In this document: in pieces, positions 1-9,614 of the stretch
Layout of the letters: each line of letters opens with the position of its first letter
Position numbering within the stretch: the stretch's first letter is position 1
NCBI GenBank assembly: GCA_030609055.1
Contig: JAUWCZ010000004.1
Span: forward strand, 1-47,344
Source of the DNA: Chloroflexota bacterium
GTDB lineage: Bacteria; Chloroflexota; Anaerolineae; Anaerolineales; UBA11858
Length of the DNA stretch: 47,344 bases
Reading direction: 5' to 3'
Notes under the pieces: model-generated
Told to the model about the DNA's origin: nothing
Database searches by the model: none
The model's input: only the letters and a program-made list of their open reading frames with translations
Program-made: the position numbers and the translations under genes

Positions 1-647
1 CAGGCACAGCAGTTGCAGATAGCATAAAATCGATTCAGCATGGCATCTTTGAAAAACGCATGGTGAACGTGTCCCTGTTCATGTTCTGCCTGAAGAATAT
101 CCATGGCTTCCAGGGAAGAAATCAGGCGAGCTTTTTCAGGCTGGTGTTCCAGTATAAAACTCACAAATGGATCACCAATGATTAGGCACACATCCAAGGG
201 GTAGCAGGGTTCTTCGCGGGATGATCGACAGGGACAAACAAGAGCTGCAATCCGGTCCGGATTTTGCAGTATGATATCCTTCGCCCGGGTATAGGGGATA
301 ACATGTTCAAGGTCTTTAAGGATAATCTCCTCCTGGATAGATACCAGGTTTTTCGCCTCCTCAAGCGGGACTACTTTTCCATGATACGTATTCGCATACG
401 CTTCCCCATTACCATTAGAGTGGCCATCAGAATTGGGGGAAAGAAGCGAGGAAAGAAATAAGAACAGTGGTTTCAAGAAACGGTTTAGTTTATGTTCTCC
501 AGTAGCTACACCAATATATAAATATGGCCATTTTATATAAAGATATCCATGTAGAAAATCATATAAGGAGAAATCTTCCGTGTTTTTCCCCTCCTGGTAG
601 AATTCTCTTGTGGATTGTTTGATGAGCGGATGATTACTATTCTCCAT
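1..647 (-). CDS. Partial cysteine-rich, probable iron-sulfur (ferredoxin-like) protein; C-terminus beyond window
   Basis: Manual minus-strand translation from ATG at 647 stays open to the window edge: MENSNHPLIKQSTREFYQEGKNTEDF...ALVCPCRSSREEPCYPLDVCLIIGDP...EHEQGHVHHAFFKDAMLNRFYAICNCCAC. Cys motifs CPCR..CYPLDVC and CNCCAC. Absent from ORF track because no stop lies in the window. Confidence 0.6.
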   Translation of the reverse strand, partial: MENSNHPLIKQSTREFYQEGKNTEDFSLYDFLHGYLYIKWPYLYIGVATGEHKLNRFLKPLFLFLSSLLSPNSDGHSNGNGEAYANTYHGKVVPLEEAKNLVSIQEEIILKDLEHVIPYTRAKDIILQNPDRIAALVCPCRSSREEPCYPLDVCLIIGDPFVSFILEHQPEKARLISSLEAMDILQAEHEQGHVHHAFFKDAMLNRFYAICNCCA

Positions 648-726
648 GGAAACCACTCTCCTCAACGATGGACGGTTGCTTGATGCTCTTCAGCTATTGT
701 ACATCATTGATTGAGTTAGTTAAATT

Positions 727-760
727 AAAAAAAGGCAGGAATATTCAAAATCTTCCTGCC
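727..760 (-). terminator. Intrinsic terminator downstream of the slipin unit
   Basis: Minus strand reads GGCAGGA-loop-TCCTGCC followed by TTTTTTT. Confidence 0.65.
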
Positions 761-826
761 CAAACAAGACTGACTATCTATTCAACTGCTGGAAGTGGAG
801 ATATAACAGTTCGCCCTATTTGTAGT

Positions 827-1324
827 TCATGCAGCTGCAGCATTTTGCTCCTGCCAGTTTTTTGTGACCAGAAAATAGGTTAATACAAGCAAAGGCAGGG
901 GTATCGGCTGATAAATCGAAACCAGCGCCCCCCTTTTAAATGCACCCTTCGACTGAATAGCTGATAAAATCTGTCCTGCGGCATCTATAAGATAATATTT
1001 ACTCGACCAAAATTTGACCGGGGTCAATTCAAAAAAACTACCTTCCAGCTCAATCAAAAGATTTCGGGAGAAAAACCCGGGAGGTTTTGCAGTGCCCAGG
1101 ACTTCATTTTCCTCCCGGATTTGATAATGCTTTTTCCAGATACTGGGTTGTTCTATCTGATAGTTTTCACTATCAGATCCTTGAAACATACCACAGCTCC
1201 TACCGCCTTTGATCAGTAAAGTTCCCAAGTCCTGGGATAAGGTATGAAAGGTGTGCTTGGTTTTGAAAAAACCTACCACCCGAACTTCTATGAGATCCGC
1301 CGAATAGCTACCGGTATTCATCAC
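827..1324 (-). CDS. Hypothetical protein linked to slipin, hydrophobic stretch near C-terminus
   Basis: 165-aa ORF immediately downstream of the slipin ORF on the same strand; hydrophobic PLPLLVLTYFLV near the end. Confidence 0.55.
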   Translation of the reverse strand: MMNTGSYSADLIEVRVVGFFKTKHTFHTLSQDLGTLLIKGGRSCGMFQGSDSENYQIEQPSIWKKHYQIREENEVLGTAKPPGFFSRNLLIELEGSFFELTPVKFWSSKYYLIDAAGQILSAIQSKGAFKRGALVSIYQPIPLPLLVLTYFLVTKNWQEQNAAAA

Positions 1325-1331
1325 CTAAATC

Positions 1332-2285
1332 TCAGTCCTCACCCTCAGGTTTAATAAGCTCGTCCGCCATTCCCGTCATTGCGGTTAATCCCATTAAACC
1401 ACCCAAATTCATTGTATCTACTGCGCTTGACGGTACGATCACCATAGCTCCCTTTTCCTTCAATCCTTCAAAGAGCATATTCATTGCCCTCAGGTGAAGG
1501 GCTGTAGGATTATTCCGGTACGCTTCGGCTGCCTTTGCAAATGAGCCCGCGATTTGCTCCTCACTTTCACCCAGGATTACCCTTGCCTGGCGTTCACGCT
1601 CTGCCTGGGCTTGACGGCTCATGGCATCTTCCAACCCTCCCGGGATGACAATATCACGGATTTCCACAGATTGGACTGTGATACCCCAGGGAGTAGTCCG
1701 ATCGTCAATAATGTGTTGGAGTTCTGCATCCATGCGTGCTCTGCCAACTAAGATATCTGCCAGGTCCATCTGGCCGATGATCTCACGTAGAGCGGTTTGA
1801 GCTGCCCAAGAAATTGCTGCACGATAATCTTCCACTTCAAGAGCTGCTTTTTCAGCATCCCAAACTACCCAGAACAACACAGCATCAACATCCACTGGAA
1901 CGGTATCCTTAGTGAGAGTCCTTTCTGCAGTGAATGATGTCACCATCACACGGTGATCAATCCAGGCAGGTAATGTATCGACAATAGGTATGATCCAGAA
2001 TGGACCAGGACCCTTGAGGTTTACAAACCTGCCCAGCCGGAGATGAATTGCTTTCTCCCACTGCTCAGCCACTTTGAAGGCCAGCAGAATATATAAACCA
2101 AGGATATTCAGCACCAACAGCTCTGCAATAATCCAGATGACATACACTCTTTCATAAGCCATCCAGACTGCAGCAGCAGATGAGATCATCATCAGGACCA
2201 CAAATATCAATATAGCAACGCCGTTGACCTGGCTCTCCTTCTTCTTCTCGTATCTGAAGTTTAGTCCTGTTGGTTTAATTATCAT
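1332..2285 (-). CDS. Slipin / stomatin-like SPFH (Band 7) membrane protein
   Basis: N-terminal TM segments followed by RLGRFVNLKGPGPFWIIPIVDTLPAWIDHRVMVTSFTAERTLTKDTVPVDVDAVLFW and ALREIIGQMDLADIL...WGITVQSVEIRDIVIP, typical SPFH motifs. Confidence 0.93.
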   Translation of the reverse strand: MIIKPTGLNFRYEKKKESQVNGVAILIFVVLMMISSAAAVWMAYERVYVIWIIAELLVLNILGLYILLAFKVAEQWEKAIHLRLGRFVNLKGPGPFWIIPIVDTLPAWIDHRVMVTSFTAERTLTKDTVPVDVDAVLFWVVWDAEKAALEVEDYRAAISWAAQTALREIIGQMDLADILVGRARMDAELQHIIDDRTTPWGITVQSVEIRDIVIPGGLEDAMSRQAQAERERQARVILGESEEQIAGSFAKAAEAYRNNPTALHLRAMNMLFEGLKEKGAMVIVPSSAVDTMNLGGLMGLTAMTGMADELIKPEGED

Positions 2286-2312
2286 TGTTTCCTTCCTCCT
2301 TTCAAATATAAA

Positions 2313-2711
2313 TCATTGCTCTCCATTCTTCTCTATCCAAACCTTCATTTCTTCCTGAAAGGCTTTTTTAATTTCAGACGGAGAATAACCTAGATTCTGG
2401 GCTTCCTCCAGGACAGCTTCGATTATGGAGTGGAGCAATTTTTGCCGTTTGCGTTCAATTTGTTCTTTATCCGGTACTCCTGTAACAAAAGTACCCTTAC
2501 CGCGCTGAGTGGAGATCACTCCATCCCGGTCTAATTCATGATATGCCCGGGCGACTGTGTTAAGGTTCACCCGAATGTCTGCAGCCAGCTCCCGGATCGT
2601 TGGCAGTTGCTCCCCCGGTTGTAATTGGCCTGCAGCTATCTGGGAATGAATACTGTCTTCTATCTGGACATATATTGGCACACTGCTGTCAGGATCTATG
2701 TTTAATTTCAT
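2313..2711 (-). CDS. GntR-family (YtrA-like) transcriptional regulator
   Basis: SSVPIYVQIEDSIHSQIAAGQLQPGEQLPTIRELAADIRVNLNTVARAYHELDRDGVISTQRGKGTFV is a GntR wHTH; the short C-terminal part fits the YtrA subfamily. Confidence 0.93.
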   Translation of the reverse strand: MKLNIDPDSSVPIYVQIEDSIHSQIAAGQLQPGEQLPTIRELAADIRVNLNTVARAYHELDRDGVISTQRGKGTFVTGVPDKEQIERKRQKLLHSIIEAVLEEAQNLGYSPSEIKKAFQEEMKVWIEKNGEQ

Positions 2712-2729
2712 ATTCTCCTATTGTTATAG

Positions 2730-2741
2730 TGTATTAGTACA
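2730..2741. promoter_or_regulatory. Candidate GntR/YtrA autoregulatory operator
   Basis: Inverted repeat TGTA-TTAG-TACA about 20 nt upstream of the regulator ATG, in an AT-rich promoter-like region. Confidence 0.4.
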
Positions 2742-2872
2742 TTAATATTATTACATGGAATTATCAGTTTGTCAAGTTTCTGATGAGGATTCCCGGGTAG
2801 ATATATAGATTGCCGTAAAGTGGATTGTGGTGATATTACATTCTCCCCTTCTCCAAGTCACCCAGTCCCTTT

Positions 2873-3325
2873 CTAAATACAGTGCCATTCAATATATAGT
2901 TCTCGATTAAAGGCAAACTCCCTCAATTCCCCCTTCCCAAGTGCGCGTTTCTTTTGCTTTTGAGCTTGTTCTTTCACCTGGCATTTTATTGTGATTTCTT
3001 CCGGAAGGGTTCCAAGATATTCCCGGCTTACCTGAGATAAATTCTCAAAAGCCCACTGAAGCGCCAAAAAGGTTTCAGGGCGATTCTTCTCTCACCATTG
3101 GGCACTTTTTTTAGGAAATTTCAGGATCCAGGTATCAAAATTTCCCACGATACTGAGTACATTTTCTTTCCGGAGTCTACGGACAACCTGATCTGGTTCA
3201 GCACCATATCCAATAAAATCCCCCAGATTCCAAATCACTTCCACATCCTGTTGCCGAGCATGGTTCAATACTGCGTCTAAGGCAGGTAACTTGGCATGAA
3301 TATCACTTATCAGCGCCACCTTCAT
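2873..3325 (-). pseudogene. Degenerate metallophosphoesterase (YfcE-like) with in-frame TGA and truncated C-terminus
   Basis: MKVALISDIHAKLPALDAVLNHA...WNLGDFIGYGAEPDQVVRRL...GNFDTWILKFPKKSAQW-TGA(3092-3094)-EKNRPETFLALQWAFENLSQVSREYLGTLPEE. Both parts are in the same frame. Confidence 0.75.
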
Positions 3326-3328
3326 GTA

Positions 3329-5470
3329 CTACTCCGCATGATGCCAAATCCCTCGATTTTTTATCAGCCATTCCTGGGAATTAAAGGGGTCTTCATTTTC
3401 CCCCCTTTTTACAGGTTCATAAGTACCGTCTGGCAGCATGCGGCGGGCTTTCACATTATCTTTCAGGTGGATATTTAATATCTCATCTCTGATAGAGTTT
3501 CTGATGATTTCATCTTCGATAGGGAATAAAGTCTCTACTCTTCGGTAGAGATTTCGAGGCATCAAATCAGCGCTACCAAGCCAGATTTCTTCTTCCCCTC
3601 CATTGTGGAAATAATAAATTCTGGCATGTTCCAAAAACCTTCCCACAACGGATGTCACGGATATATTTTCGCTCACCCCTGGGATACCCGGGCGCAAACA
3701 GCATATTCCCCGGGTTTGAATGTCAACCTTTACTCCGGCCTGGGATGCTCGATAAAGAGCTTCAATACAATGGAGATCCACCAGAGAGTTCATTTTAAAA
3801 GCCAGGTAGCCACCACCCTGCTCCTGATGGATTTTTATTTCCCGGTCTATCCGGAAGATGATTCCCTCCTTCATATTTCCAGGTGCAACCAGCAATTTTT
3901 TGTATTCTTCATCCCGGGAATATCCAGTCAAACCATTAAACAGCGCAGAGACATCCTTACCTAAAGAAGGATCACAAGTGAAATAACCTAGATCAGCGTA
4001 TACTCTCGCTGTTTCATCATTATAGTTACCAGTCGCCAGGTGGATATAGCGGCGGATACCTTCCTGTTCGTGGCGGATCACTACACTGACTTTGGCATGT
4101 GTTTTGAGTCCTACCAGACCATATACAACGTGAACACCTGCTCGTTCCAGAGATTTTGCCCAGACGATGTTGTTCTCTTCATCAAACCGCGCTTTCAATT
4201 CAACAAGTACGGCAACTTGCTTTCCATTCTCCCGGGCATCCATCAAAGCAGCAACAACTGGTGAATCCGGACCGACCCGGTACAAAATCATTTTTATCGC
4301 TAAAACTTCCGGATCACGGGCTGCTTCACGGATGAAACGAACGACTGGATCAAAACTATCGTAGGGATGATAGATCAAGATGTTTTTCCTACGAATCACT
4401 GAGAATATGCTCTCTTCTGTAGATAGGGATGGAGGAACTGAAGGTTTAAAGGGCACATCTTTCAATTCAGGTCGATTAATTCCCATTAACTCCATTACAT
4501 CACTCAAACCGATTGGTCCATCAACAATATATATTTGATAGGATGCCACATCCAGGTTAGTCTGCAGGATATCCCGCACCTGATCCGGCATTGAACGATC
4601 AATTTCCAGACGGATAGCTGATCCAAATTGCCTCACCCGGACGCTTTCCTCAATTGCCTCCAATAAATCCGAAGCCTCATCTTCCTCAATTTCAGGATCT
4701 GCGTCCCGAGTAACCCTAAACGGGTAAGCAGCTTCAACTTTTAATCCCGGGAAAAGTAAATCCAGGTTTGCTTTCACAACCTCTTCCAACCAGACAAAGT
4801 TGGTTGAATTACGTTCATGTAATCCTAAATCTTGGTATTCATCGGCTTTTTCTTCACTGGGGATGGGTATTAAACGTGGATAATTTTTTGGTACTTTTAA
4901 CCGCGCAAACCGTTGACCGTGTTTTGGATCATGGACAACCACCGCAAGATTCATTGAAAGGTTCGATATATGAGGAAATGGATGCCCTGGGTCGAAAGCC
5001 AGGGGGGTTAACGCCGGATAAATCTCTTTCTTAAAATAACTTCGGAGTAGTTTTCTTTGTTTCCGTTTTAGTTGTTCATAATGAAGAATTTTGATTCCTT
5101 GATCTTTTAACTTGGGAAGAAGGTCATTTTGCCAGCAGTCATACTGCTCTTCTAGTTTTGGTAGTAAACGCTGGCGGATCATAGCCAATTGTTCCGATGG
5201 AAGAAAGTCATCCGGCGGAGCCTCCAAAGTGCTGGCTTCCATCTGTCTTCTTAAACCGGATACCCTGATCATATAAAATTCATCCAGGTTACTGGAAAAG
5301 ATGGCCAGAAATTTCAATCTTTCAAATAGCGGATGGGTTTCGTCCAGGGCTTCTTCCAGGACACGGTCATTGAATCGTAACCAGCTTAATTCGCGGTTGA
5401 TGTATAAGTCCGGATTTGAAAGGTCTTGGGAGCTTCCGCTCAATCTTTGTTTTATATTTTCAATGACCAT
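3329..5470 (-). CDS. ppk1: Polyphosphate kinase 1
   Basis: NRELSWLRFNDRVLEEA...ERLKFLAIFSSNLDEFYMIRVSG...ILIYHPYDSF...VGLKTHAKVSVVIR...HLATGNYN are PPK1 motifs. Start taken as MVIENIK at 5470; the ORF extends to 5503. Confidence 0.97.
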   Translation of the reverse strand: MVIENIKQRLSGSSQDLSNPDLYINRELSWLRFNDRVLEEALDETHPLFERLKFLAIFSSNLDEFYMIRVSGLRRQMEASTLEAPPDDFLPSEQLAMIRQRLLPKLEEQYDCWQNDLLPKLKDQGIKILHYEQLKRKQRKLLRSYFKKEIYPALTPLAFDPGHPFPHISNLSMNLAVVVHDPKHGQRFARLKVPKNYPRLIPIPSEEKADEYQDLGLHERNSTNFVWLEEVVKANLDLLFPGLKVEAAYPFRVTRDADPEIEEDEASDLLEAIEESVRVRQFGSAIRLEIDRSMPDQVRDILQTNLDVASYQIYIVDGPIGLSDVMELMGINRPELKDVPFKPSVPPSLSTEESIFSVIRRKNILIYHPYDSFDPVVRFIREAARDPEVLAIKMILYRVGPDSPVVAALMDARENGKQVAVLVELKARFDEENNIVWAKSLERAGVHVVYGLVGLKTHAKVSVVIRHEQEGIRRYIHLATGNYNDETARVYADLGYFTCDPSLGKDVSALFNGLTGYSRDEEYKKLLVAPGNMKEGIIFRIDREIKIHQEQGGGYLAFKMNSLVDLHCIEALYRASQAGVKVDIQTRGICCLRPGIPGVSENISVTSVVGRFLEHARIYYFHNGGEEEIWLGSADLMPRNLYRRVETLFPIEDEIIRNSIRDEILNIHLKDNVKARRMLPDGTYEPVKRGENEDPFNSQEWLIKNRGIWHHAE

Positions 5471-5981
5471 TGCTAACTCCCTGAAGAATAAACTCAAAAA
5501 CAATACAGATTGAGTCTTTATTTACATCTCTAGGACCCAAAAGGAGTTGTATAGACAAATCATATCCTCTAGGGAAAAAATTTTACCACAGACCGGATCT
5601 ATTTTTTTTCTCTAGTATTGAAACTCAACCTTATGCCTTATTCTCACCTCCCGATAAGCGGAAGAATTTTCAAATCACATTGACAGATTGATATTTTTTT
5701 GCACCTAAAAATACCCTGGAGATACCTCTGGAAGAGGGGTTTCCTTATAACACTGTTTGTTATCACCTACGCAGGAGCTGATCCCGGATTATAATCAAGT
5801 GGAAATAATCTCAACCTGGCCATAGGCAACTCTAGCGCATATAACCGTCAAGTGGTGTAAATAAGAAAAACTGAAACTTAAAACTCCTGCTACTTGTATA
5901 CTATATAGATAGTTGTGCAAACCATCCTTAAGAGCAGGACAACAATTATTGAAAATTGATCTGGTGTTGAAAGGTTTTATC

Positions 5982-6977
5982 ATGATGAATAAAAATACTG
6001 ACCTATATTTATTATCCTTGATGATTGTTCTCGCTTTGTTGTTTTCGGGTTGCAGGCTGGAAAAAGAGCCTTTAAAAATCGGTGACCTGTCCCCTGAAGG
6101 ACAGGGATCTCCAGAACTCCCAACCGAATCCCCAAAAGAGCAGGTATATGAAGTGGGAGATATCATCAGCATTAATAACACAATTCTGGTTGTACTGGGT
6201 TGGGATCAACCACCTGGTGGTGATTTAAACCCTCCAGCAGCCGGGAAAAAGTACCTTGTTGTGGATGTTATGCTGGCTAATCAGGGAGAGAGTTCCTTCA
6301 ACATATCTCCTGTATTCCAAATGACATTAAAGGATGCAACGGGCCAGAAATATAATGTAAATGGAAAAGCGAATTTAGCTTCGGGAAGCAACTCACCCAA
6401 CGGTGAATTAAATCCTGGCGAAGTTATCCGCGGGAAGGTTGGTTTTCATGTTCCTGAGGATTTGGTAAATTTTATATTTATTTATGAGGTAAACTTAATC
6501 GGCCTGGGAGAAGTCTCTGTGAATTTAGGTCCTACTCCGGTAGCAATGGATCCACCTACAGATCTAAACCTGGCCCAACAACAAGAGGTATATCAAATTG
6601 GTGATTTGATTGAAATTTCCAATTTAGAAATCCAAGTGATCCAGGTAAACTATCCCCCTGGTACTGAGATCATAAAACCAAAAGAAGATTACAAGTTTGT
6701 ATCTGTTGATGTTACTGTTGAAAATCAGGGGAGATCACCTCAGGAGATCTCCAGCATCGTCCAGATGTATCTGAAGGACTCAACCGGCCAAAAGTACACT
6801 TTCCACCTTGGCGCTCAATCTGTTATCGATAGTGGATTACCGGATGATGAACTCCAACCCAGGGAAAAGATCCGGGGGCAGATCGGTTTTCAAGTTCCAG
6901 AAAACGCAAAGGGATTAGTGTTTGTATTTGATGCAGAAATCTTTGGATACGGCAAGGTATTTATTGCCCTAGAGTAG
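5982..6977 (+). CDS. Lipoprotein with two tandem DUF4352-like domains
   Basis: Signal peptide with lipobox LLFSGC. Repeated pattern VGDIISINN..AAGKKYLVVDVMLANQGESSFNIS..FQMTLKDATGQKY and IGDLIEISN..EDYKFVSVDVTVENQGRSPQEIS..QMYLKDSTGQKY. Confidence 0.82.
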   Translation: MMNKNTDLYLLSLMIVLALLFSGCRLEKEPLKIGDLSPEGQGSPELPTESPKEQVYEVGDIISINNTILVVLGWDQPPGGDLNPPAAGKKYLVVDVMLANQGESSFNISPVFQMTLKDATGQKYNVNGKANLASGSNSPNGELNPGEVIRGKVGFHVPEDLVNFIFIYEVNLIGLGEVSVNLGPTPVAMDPPTDLNLAQQQEVYQIGDLIEISNLEIQVIQVNYPPGTEIIKPKEDYKFVSVDVTVENQGRSPQEISSIVQMYLKDSTGQKYTFHLGAQSVIDSGLPDDELQPREKIRGQIGFQVPENAKGLVFVFDAEIFGYGKVFIALE

Positions 6978-6998
6978 ATCAATTAAAATAGGTAACAC

Positions 6999-7985
6999 CT
7001 ACAGGCTTTCCAGGATCCCTGACCTTTTTTGGATGCGTGTGACAAGAAATGTAAGCCAGGGAGAGGGATTCTTTTTGTCAGCAAAAGACCACTCCTTCCA
7101 AGCCCGGTACATGGAGGATGCAGTATACCTTCCTTTTTCATCCACTTGATCCGTCAGGGTCTTTAATATTTCCCTGAAGCGTGGATCATTATGGGTAATT
7201 GGATACCTGCTTAGTACCTCAACAACATGCAGCAGGTCATACCAGATTAGAGGGTACTTTAATTTCCGAAAATCAGACCCAATCCCAAATAGATAGTATT
7301 TCTTTTCTCCCCGAATCTCCCAATGGTTAAGCAGTACCTCAACACCCTTCGTGGCCCTGGAATCTCCGACCAGATTTGGATCCAATGAGATCGCTTTTAG
7401 GGCATATACATTGGTAATTGGGCAAGGATCCTCGCGTCTTCCGGGGCCTTTAAACTTTCCTAACATATCAGATGAACTGCAACGCCAACCATTTTCTTCT
7501 ACCAAAGACAATATATGAGAGGTTGCTTTTTGCACCCGGAAATTATTGCCTAATCCAAAAGATAACAGGATATACAACAAAACAGTCGCATCACAAGCCA
7601 TCCAGGTCCAATACTCTCCTTCCAAACCCCCGAAACGTTTATAAAGCTGAATCCGGGTCTCATAGGCTCCGTCAGGCGATTGATGCGCCAGCACGTTCTT
7701 TACTACTTTTTCCATCCCCGGATCAGTTGCTCTTATTCCAAAATCCGCCAGGACAGACATCGTATGTAATGGGTGGTTGGCATCATTATGACGCTTTAGG
7801 GGATAACCAGGCCAGGTCGAACTCTTCTTGATTAACTCTTTAACCAGCGGGTGTTCTAACATTGCCAGCCGATCTTGAGCTGCTTCTGGGTGATCCTCAT
7901 CCATTCCGAGGATGTCAATACGCGTTCGATACCGAGTCCAGGGTTCATCAGATGAGATTAACCAGGGAATGAGATTATTCTTCAT
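6999..7985 (-). CDS. Terpenoid-cyclase/prenyltransferase-like alpha-alpha toroid protein
   Basis: Repeats such as VLAHQSPDGAYETRIQ, HILSLVEENGWRCSSSD, LTDQVDEKGRYTASSMYRAW resemble prenyltransferase/squalene-oxidase repeats. Confidence 0.55.
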   Translation of the reverse strand: MKNNLIPWLISSDEPWTRYRTRIDILGMDEDHPEAAQDRLAMLEHPLVKELIKKSSTWPGYPLKRHNDANHPLHTMSVLADFGIRATDPGMEKVVKNVLAHQSPDGAYETRIQLYKRFGGLEGEYWTWMACDATVLLYILLSFGLGNNFRVQKATSHILSLVEENGWRCSSSDMLGKFKGPGRREDPCPITNVYALKAISLDPNLVGDSRATKGVEVLLNHWEIRGEKKYYLFGIGSDFRKLKYPLIWYDLLHVVEVLSRYPITHNDPRFREILKTLTDQVDEKGRYTASSMYRAWKEWSFADKKNPSPWLTFLVTRIQKRSGILESL

Positions 7986-8003
7986 CGGTATCCTTTATGC
8001 CTC

Positions 8004-9614
8004 TTAGAATGAGATCTCCTGGAAATGTCCCTGGGGGAGGAGGACTTGAATGGCTGCCTCTCCAGATAAGGGGCATTTATTCTCGCAGATGCCGCACCCC
8101 GTACAGCGTTTTCTGATCACAAACGGACGCTGAACAATTTTTTGTTCCCCCTCCGGGGTTACTATCAGCGTTTCTTCTAGACGAATAGCTTTATCAGGAA
8201 TCGGGCACACCTCTTCACATACTATACAATCCTGGTTATCAGCCCAGGGTATACACCGGTTCGTGTCAAGGTAAGCCCTGCCAATAATCTGTTTTCTTTT
8301 TTCCTCAAGAGATAAGGGTGGAATAGCCTCAACCGGACATACCTGTCCGCAAGCATGGCAAGAATAATCACAGTACCCGATCCTTGGAATAAGCATCGGG
8401 GTCCACAAACCCTCCATACCTGCTTCCCCTACAGTCAGCTGGATGGCGTTGGTAGGACAGACCGTGCTGCACTCTCCACATCGGATGCAAGTACTCAATA
8501 GACGGTCATTAATCACACCAGGAGGGCGAAGCAGCTTAGGTGATTTGTTTTCGCTCACCGGATAGCTTTCCAGCAGACTTACCCCCAGAACTGCAGTTCC
8601 AAGCGATACAAGGATTTTTCTACGCTCAATATCATACGGCTGTCGAATTATTTGCGTGATTCTTGCCGGATAAGTTACTGCTCTTCCGGGGCATTCAGCC
8701 GCACATGCGAGACACATGGTGCATTCTCCTGGATCACAAAACACGTGATCATTTGATTGAATTGCACCAGTCGGGCAAATAGAGATGCAATTCCCACAGA
8801 GGTTACACTCCGGTGTGATTTCACACTGGATAAAACTGAATTTCCCCAGAAAAGCTAACATTCCCCCTAAAGGGCACAAGTAACGGCACCAGAAGCGAGG
8901 TGCCAGATTATTGAGTGCGATGATGCCAAGGAAAAATCCAAAGTAGAGCCCACCATAGCGGTAGGATGCCGGATGGGGAGGAAATATTGATGGTCGAATC
9001 AAACTATCAAAACCGCTGACAGCTGGACCCAGAAATGGAATTCGATAGAGAGCCAGTTCGATTCCAGTCACAATCTGGTCCAAGGCGGGCCAAATTGCAG
9101 TGGTCATAGTCCTGTAGAGGATGGTTATCGGATCAAGGAACAGTAAACTTATGTTTTTTAATAATCCCGCAAAGAGAATGACCAGTAGTAAAACATACTT
9201 TACCCCCCGCAGTCCTTCCGGGATATTTGGGCTGCTCCTTTTCCAGGAGCGGAAGGGAAACCAATCTAACAGAGTGCCAACTGGACAGAACCATCCACAC
9301 CATACTCTTCCCAATAACAGTGTCAATATCACTGTAATTACCGCTAAAAGTGATCCGATCAGAAAAGTCCTGCTAGCCAAGAGTTGAACAATCATCACCA
9401 GTGGATCGAGTTTCAGAGGAAGGTTAATTAGTTTCTGCTTAATCCCAGACCCACCCCCGGGGAAAAGGTAAAACTCACGTCGGGACCAGAGATAAAAAAC
9501 CAGAAGCAAAATTAAGAAAAATAACTGGGAGTATTTTCTCAAGTTCAGCCACTGGTCCGGAGTTAAACCCGAAGGGCTTTTTTTCTTATTATCAACCAAG
9601 GTTGATTTCCTCAA
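8004..9614 (-). CDS. Multi-cluster [4Fe-4S] integral membrane ferredoxin (NapH/YccM-like)
   Basis: Multiple TM helices with WCGWFCPVG and WCRYLCPLGG, plus CNLCGNCISICP, CTMCLACAAECP, CIRCGECSTVCP, CHACGQVCP, CIVCEEVCP and CTGCGICENKCP. Confidence 0.9.
   Translation of the reverse strand: MRKSTLVDNKKKSPSGLTPDQWLNLRKYSQLFFLILLLVFYLWSRREFYLFPGGGSGIKQKLINLPLKLDPLVMIVQLLASRTFLIGSLLAVITVILTLLLGRVWCGWFCPVGTLLDWFPFRSWKRSSPNIPEGLRGVKYVLLLVILFAGLLKNISLLFLDPITILYRTMTTAIWPALDQIVTGIELALYRIPFLGPAVSGFDSLIRPSIFPPHPASYRYGGLYFGFFLGIIALNNLAPRFWCRYLCPLGGMLAFLGKFSFIQCEITPECNLCGNCISICPTGAIQSNDHVFCDPGECTMCLACAAECPGRAVTYPARITQIIRQPYDIERRKILVSLGTAVLGVSLLESYPVSENKSPKLLRPPGVINDRLLSTCIRCGECSTVCPTNAIQLTVGEAGMEGLWTPMLIPRIGYCDYSCHACGQVCPVEAIPPLSLEEKRKQIIGRAYLDTNRCIPWADNQDCIVCEEVCPIPDKAIRLEETLIVTPEGEQKIVQRPFVIRKRCTGCGICENKCPLSGEAAIQVLLPQGHFQEISF

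Noticed and set aside
3092-3094. TGA as selenocysteine codon in the metallophosphoesterase
   Set aside because: Position follows a Trp and precedes a charged linker rather than a catalytic Cys position; no SECIS-like hairpin recognised and the gene is truncated downstream.
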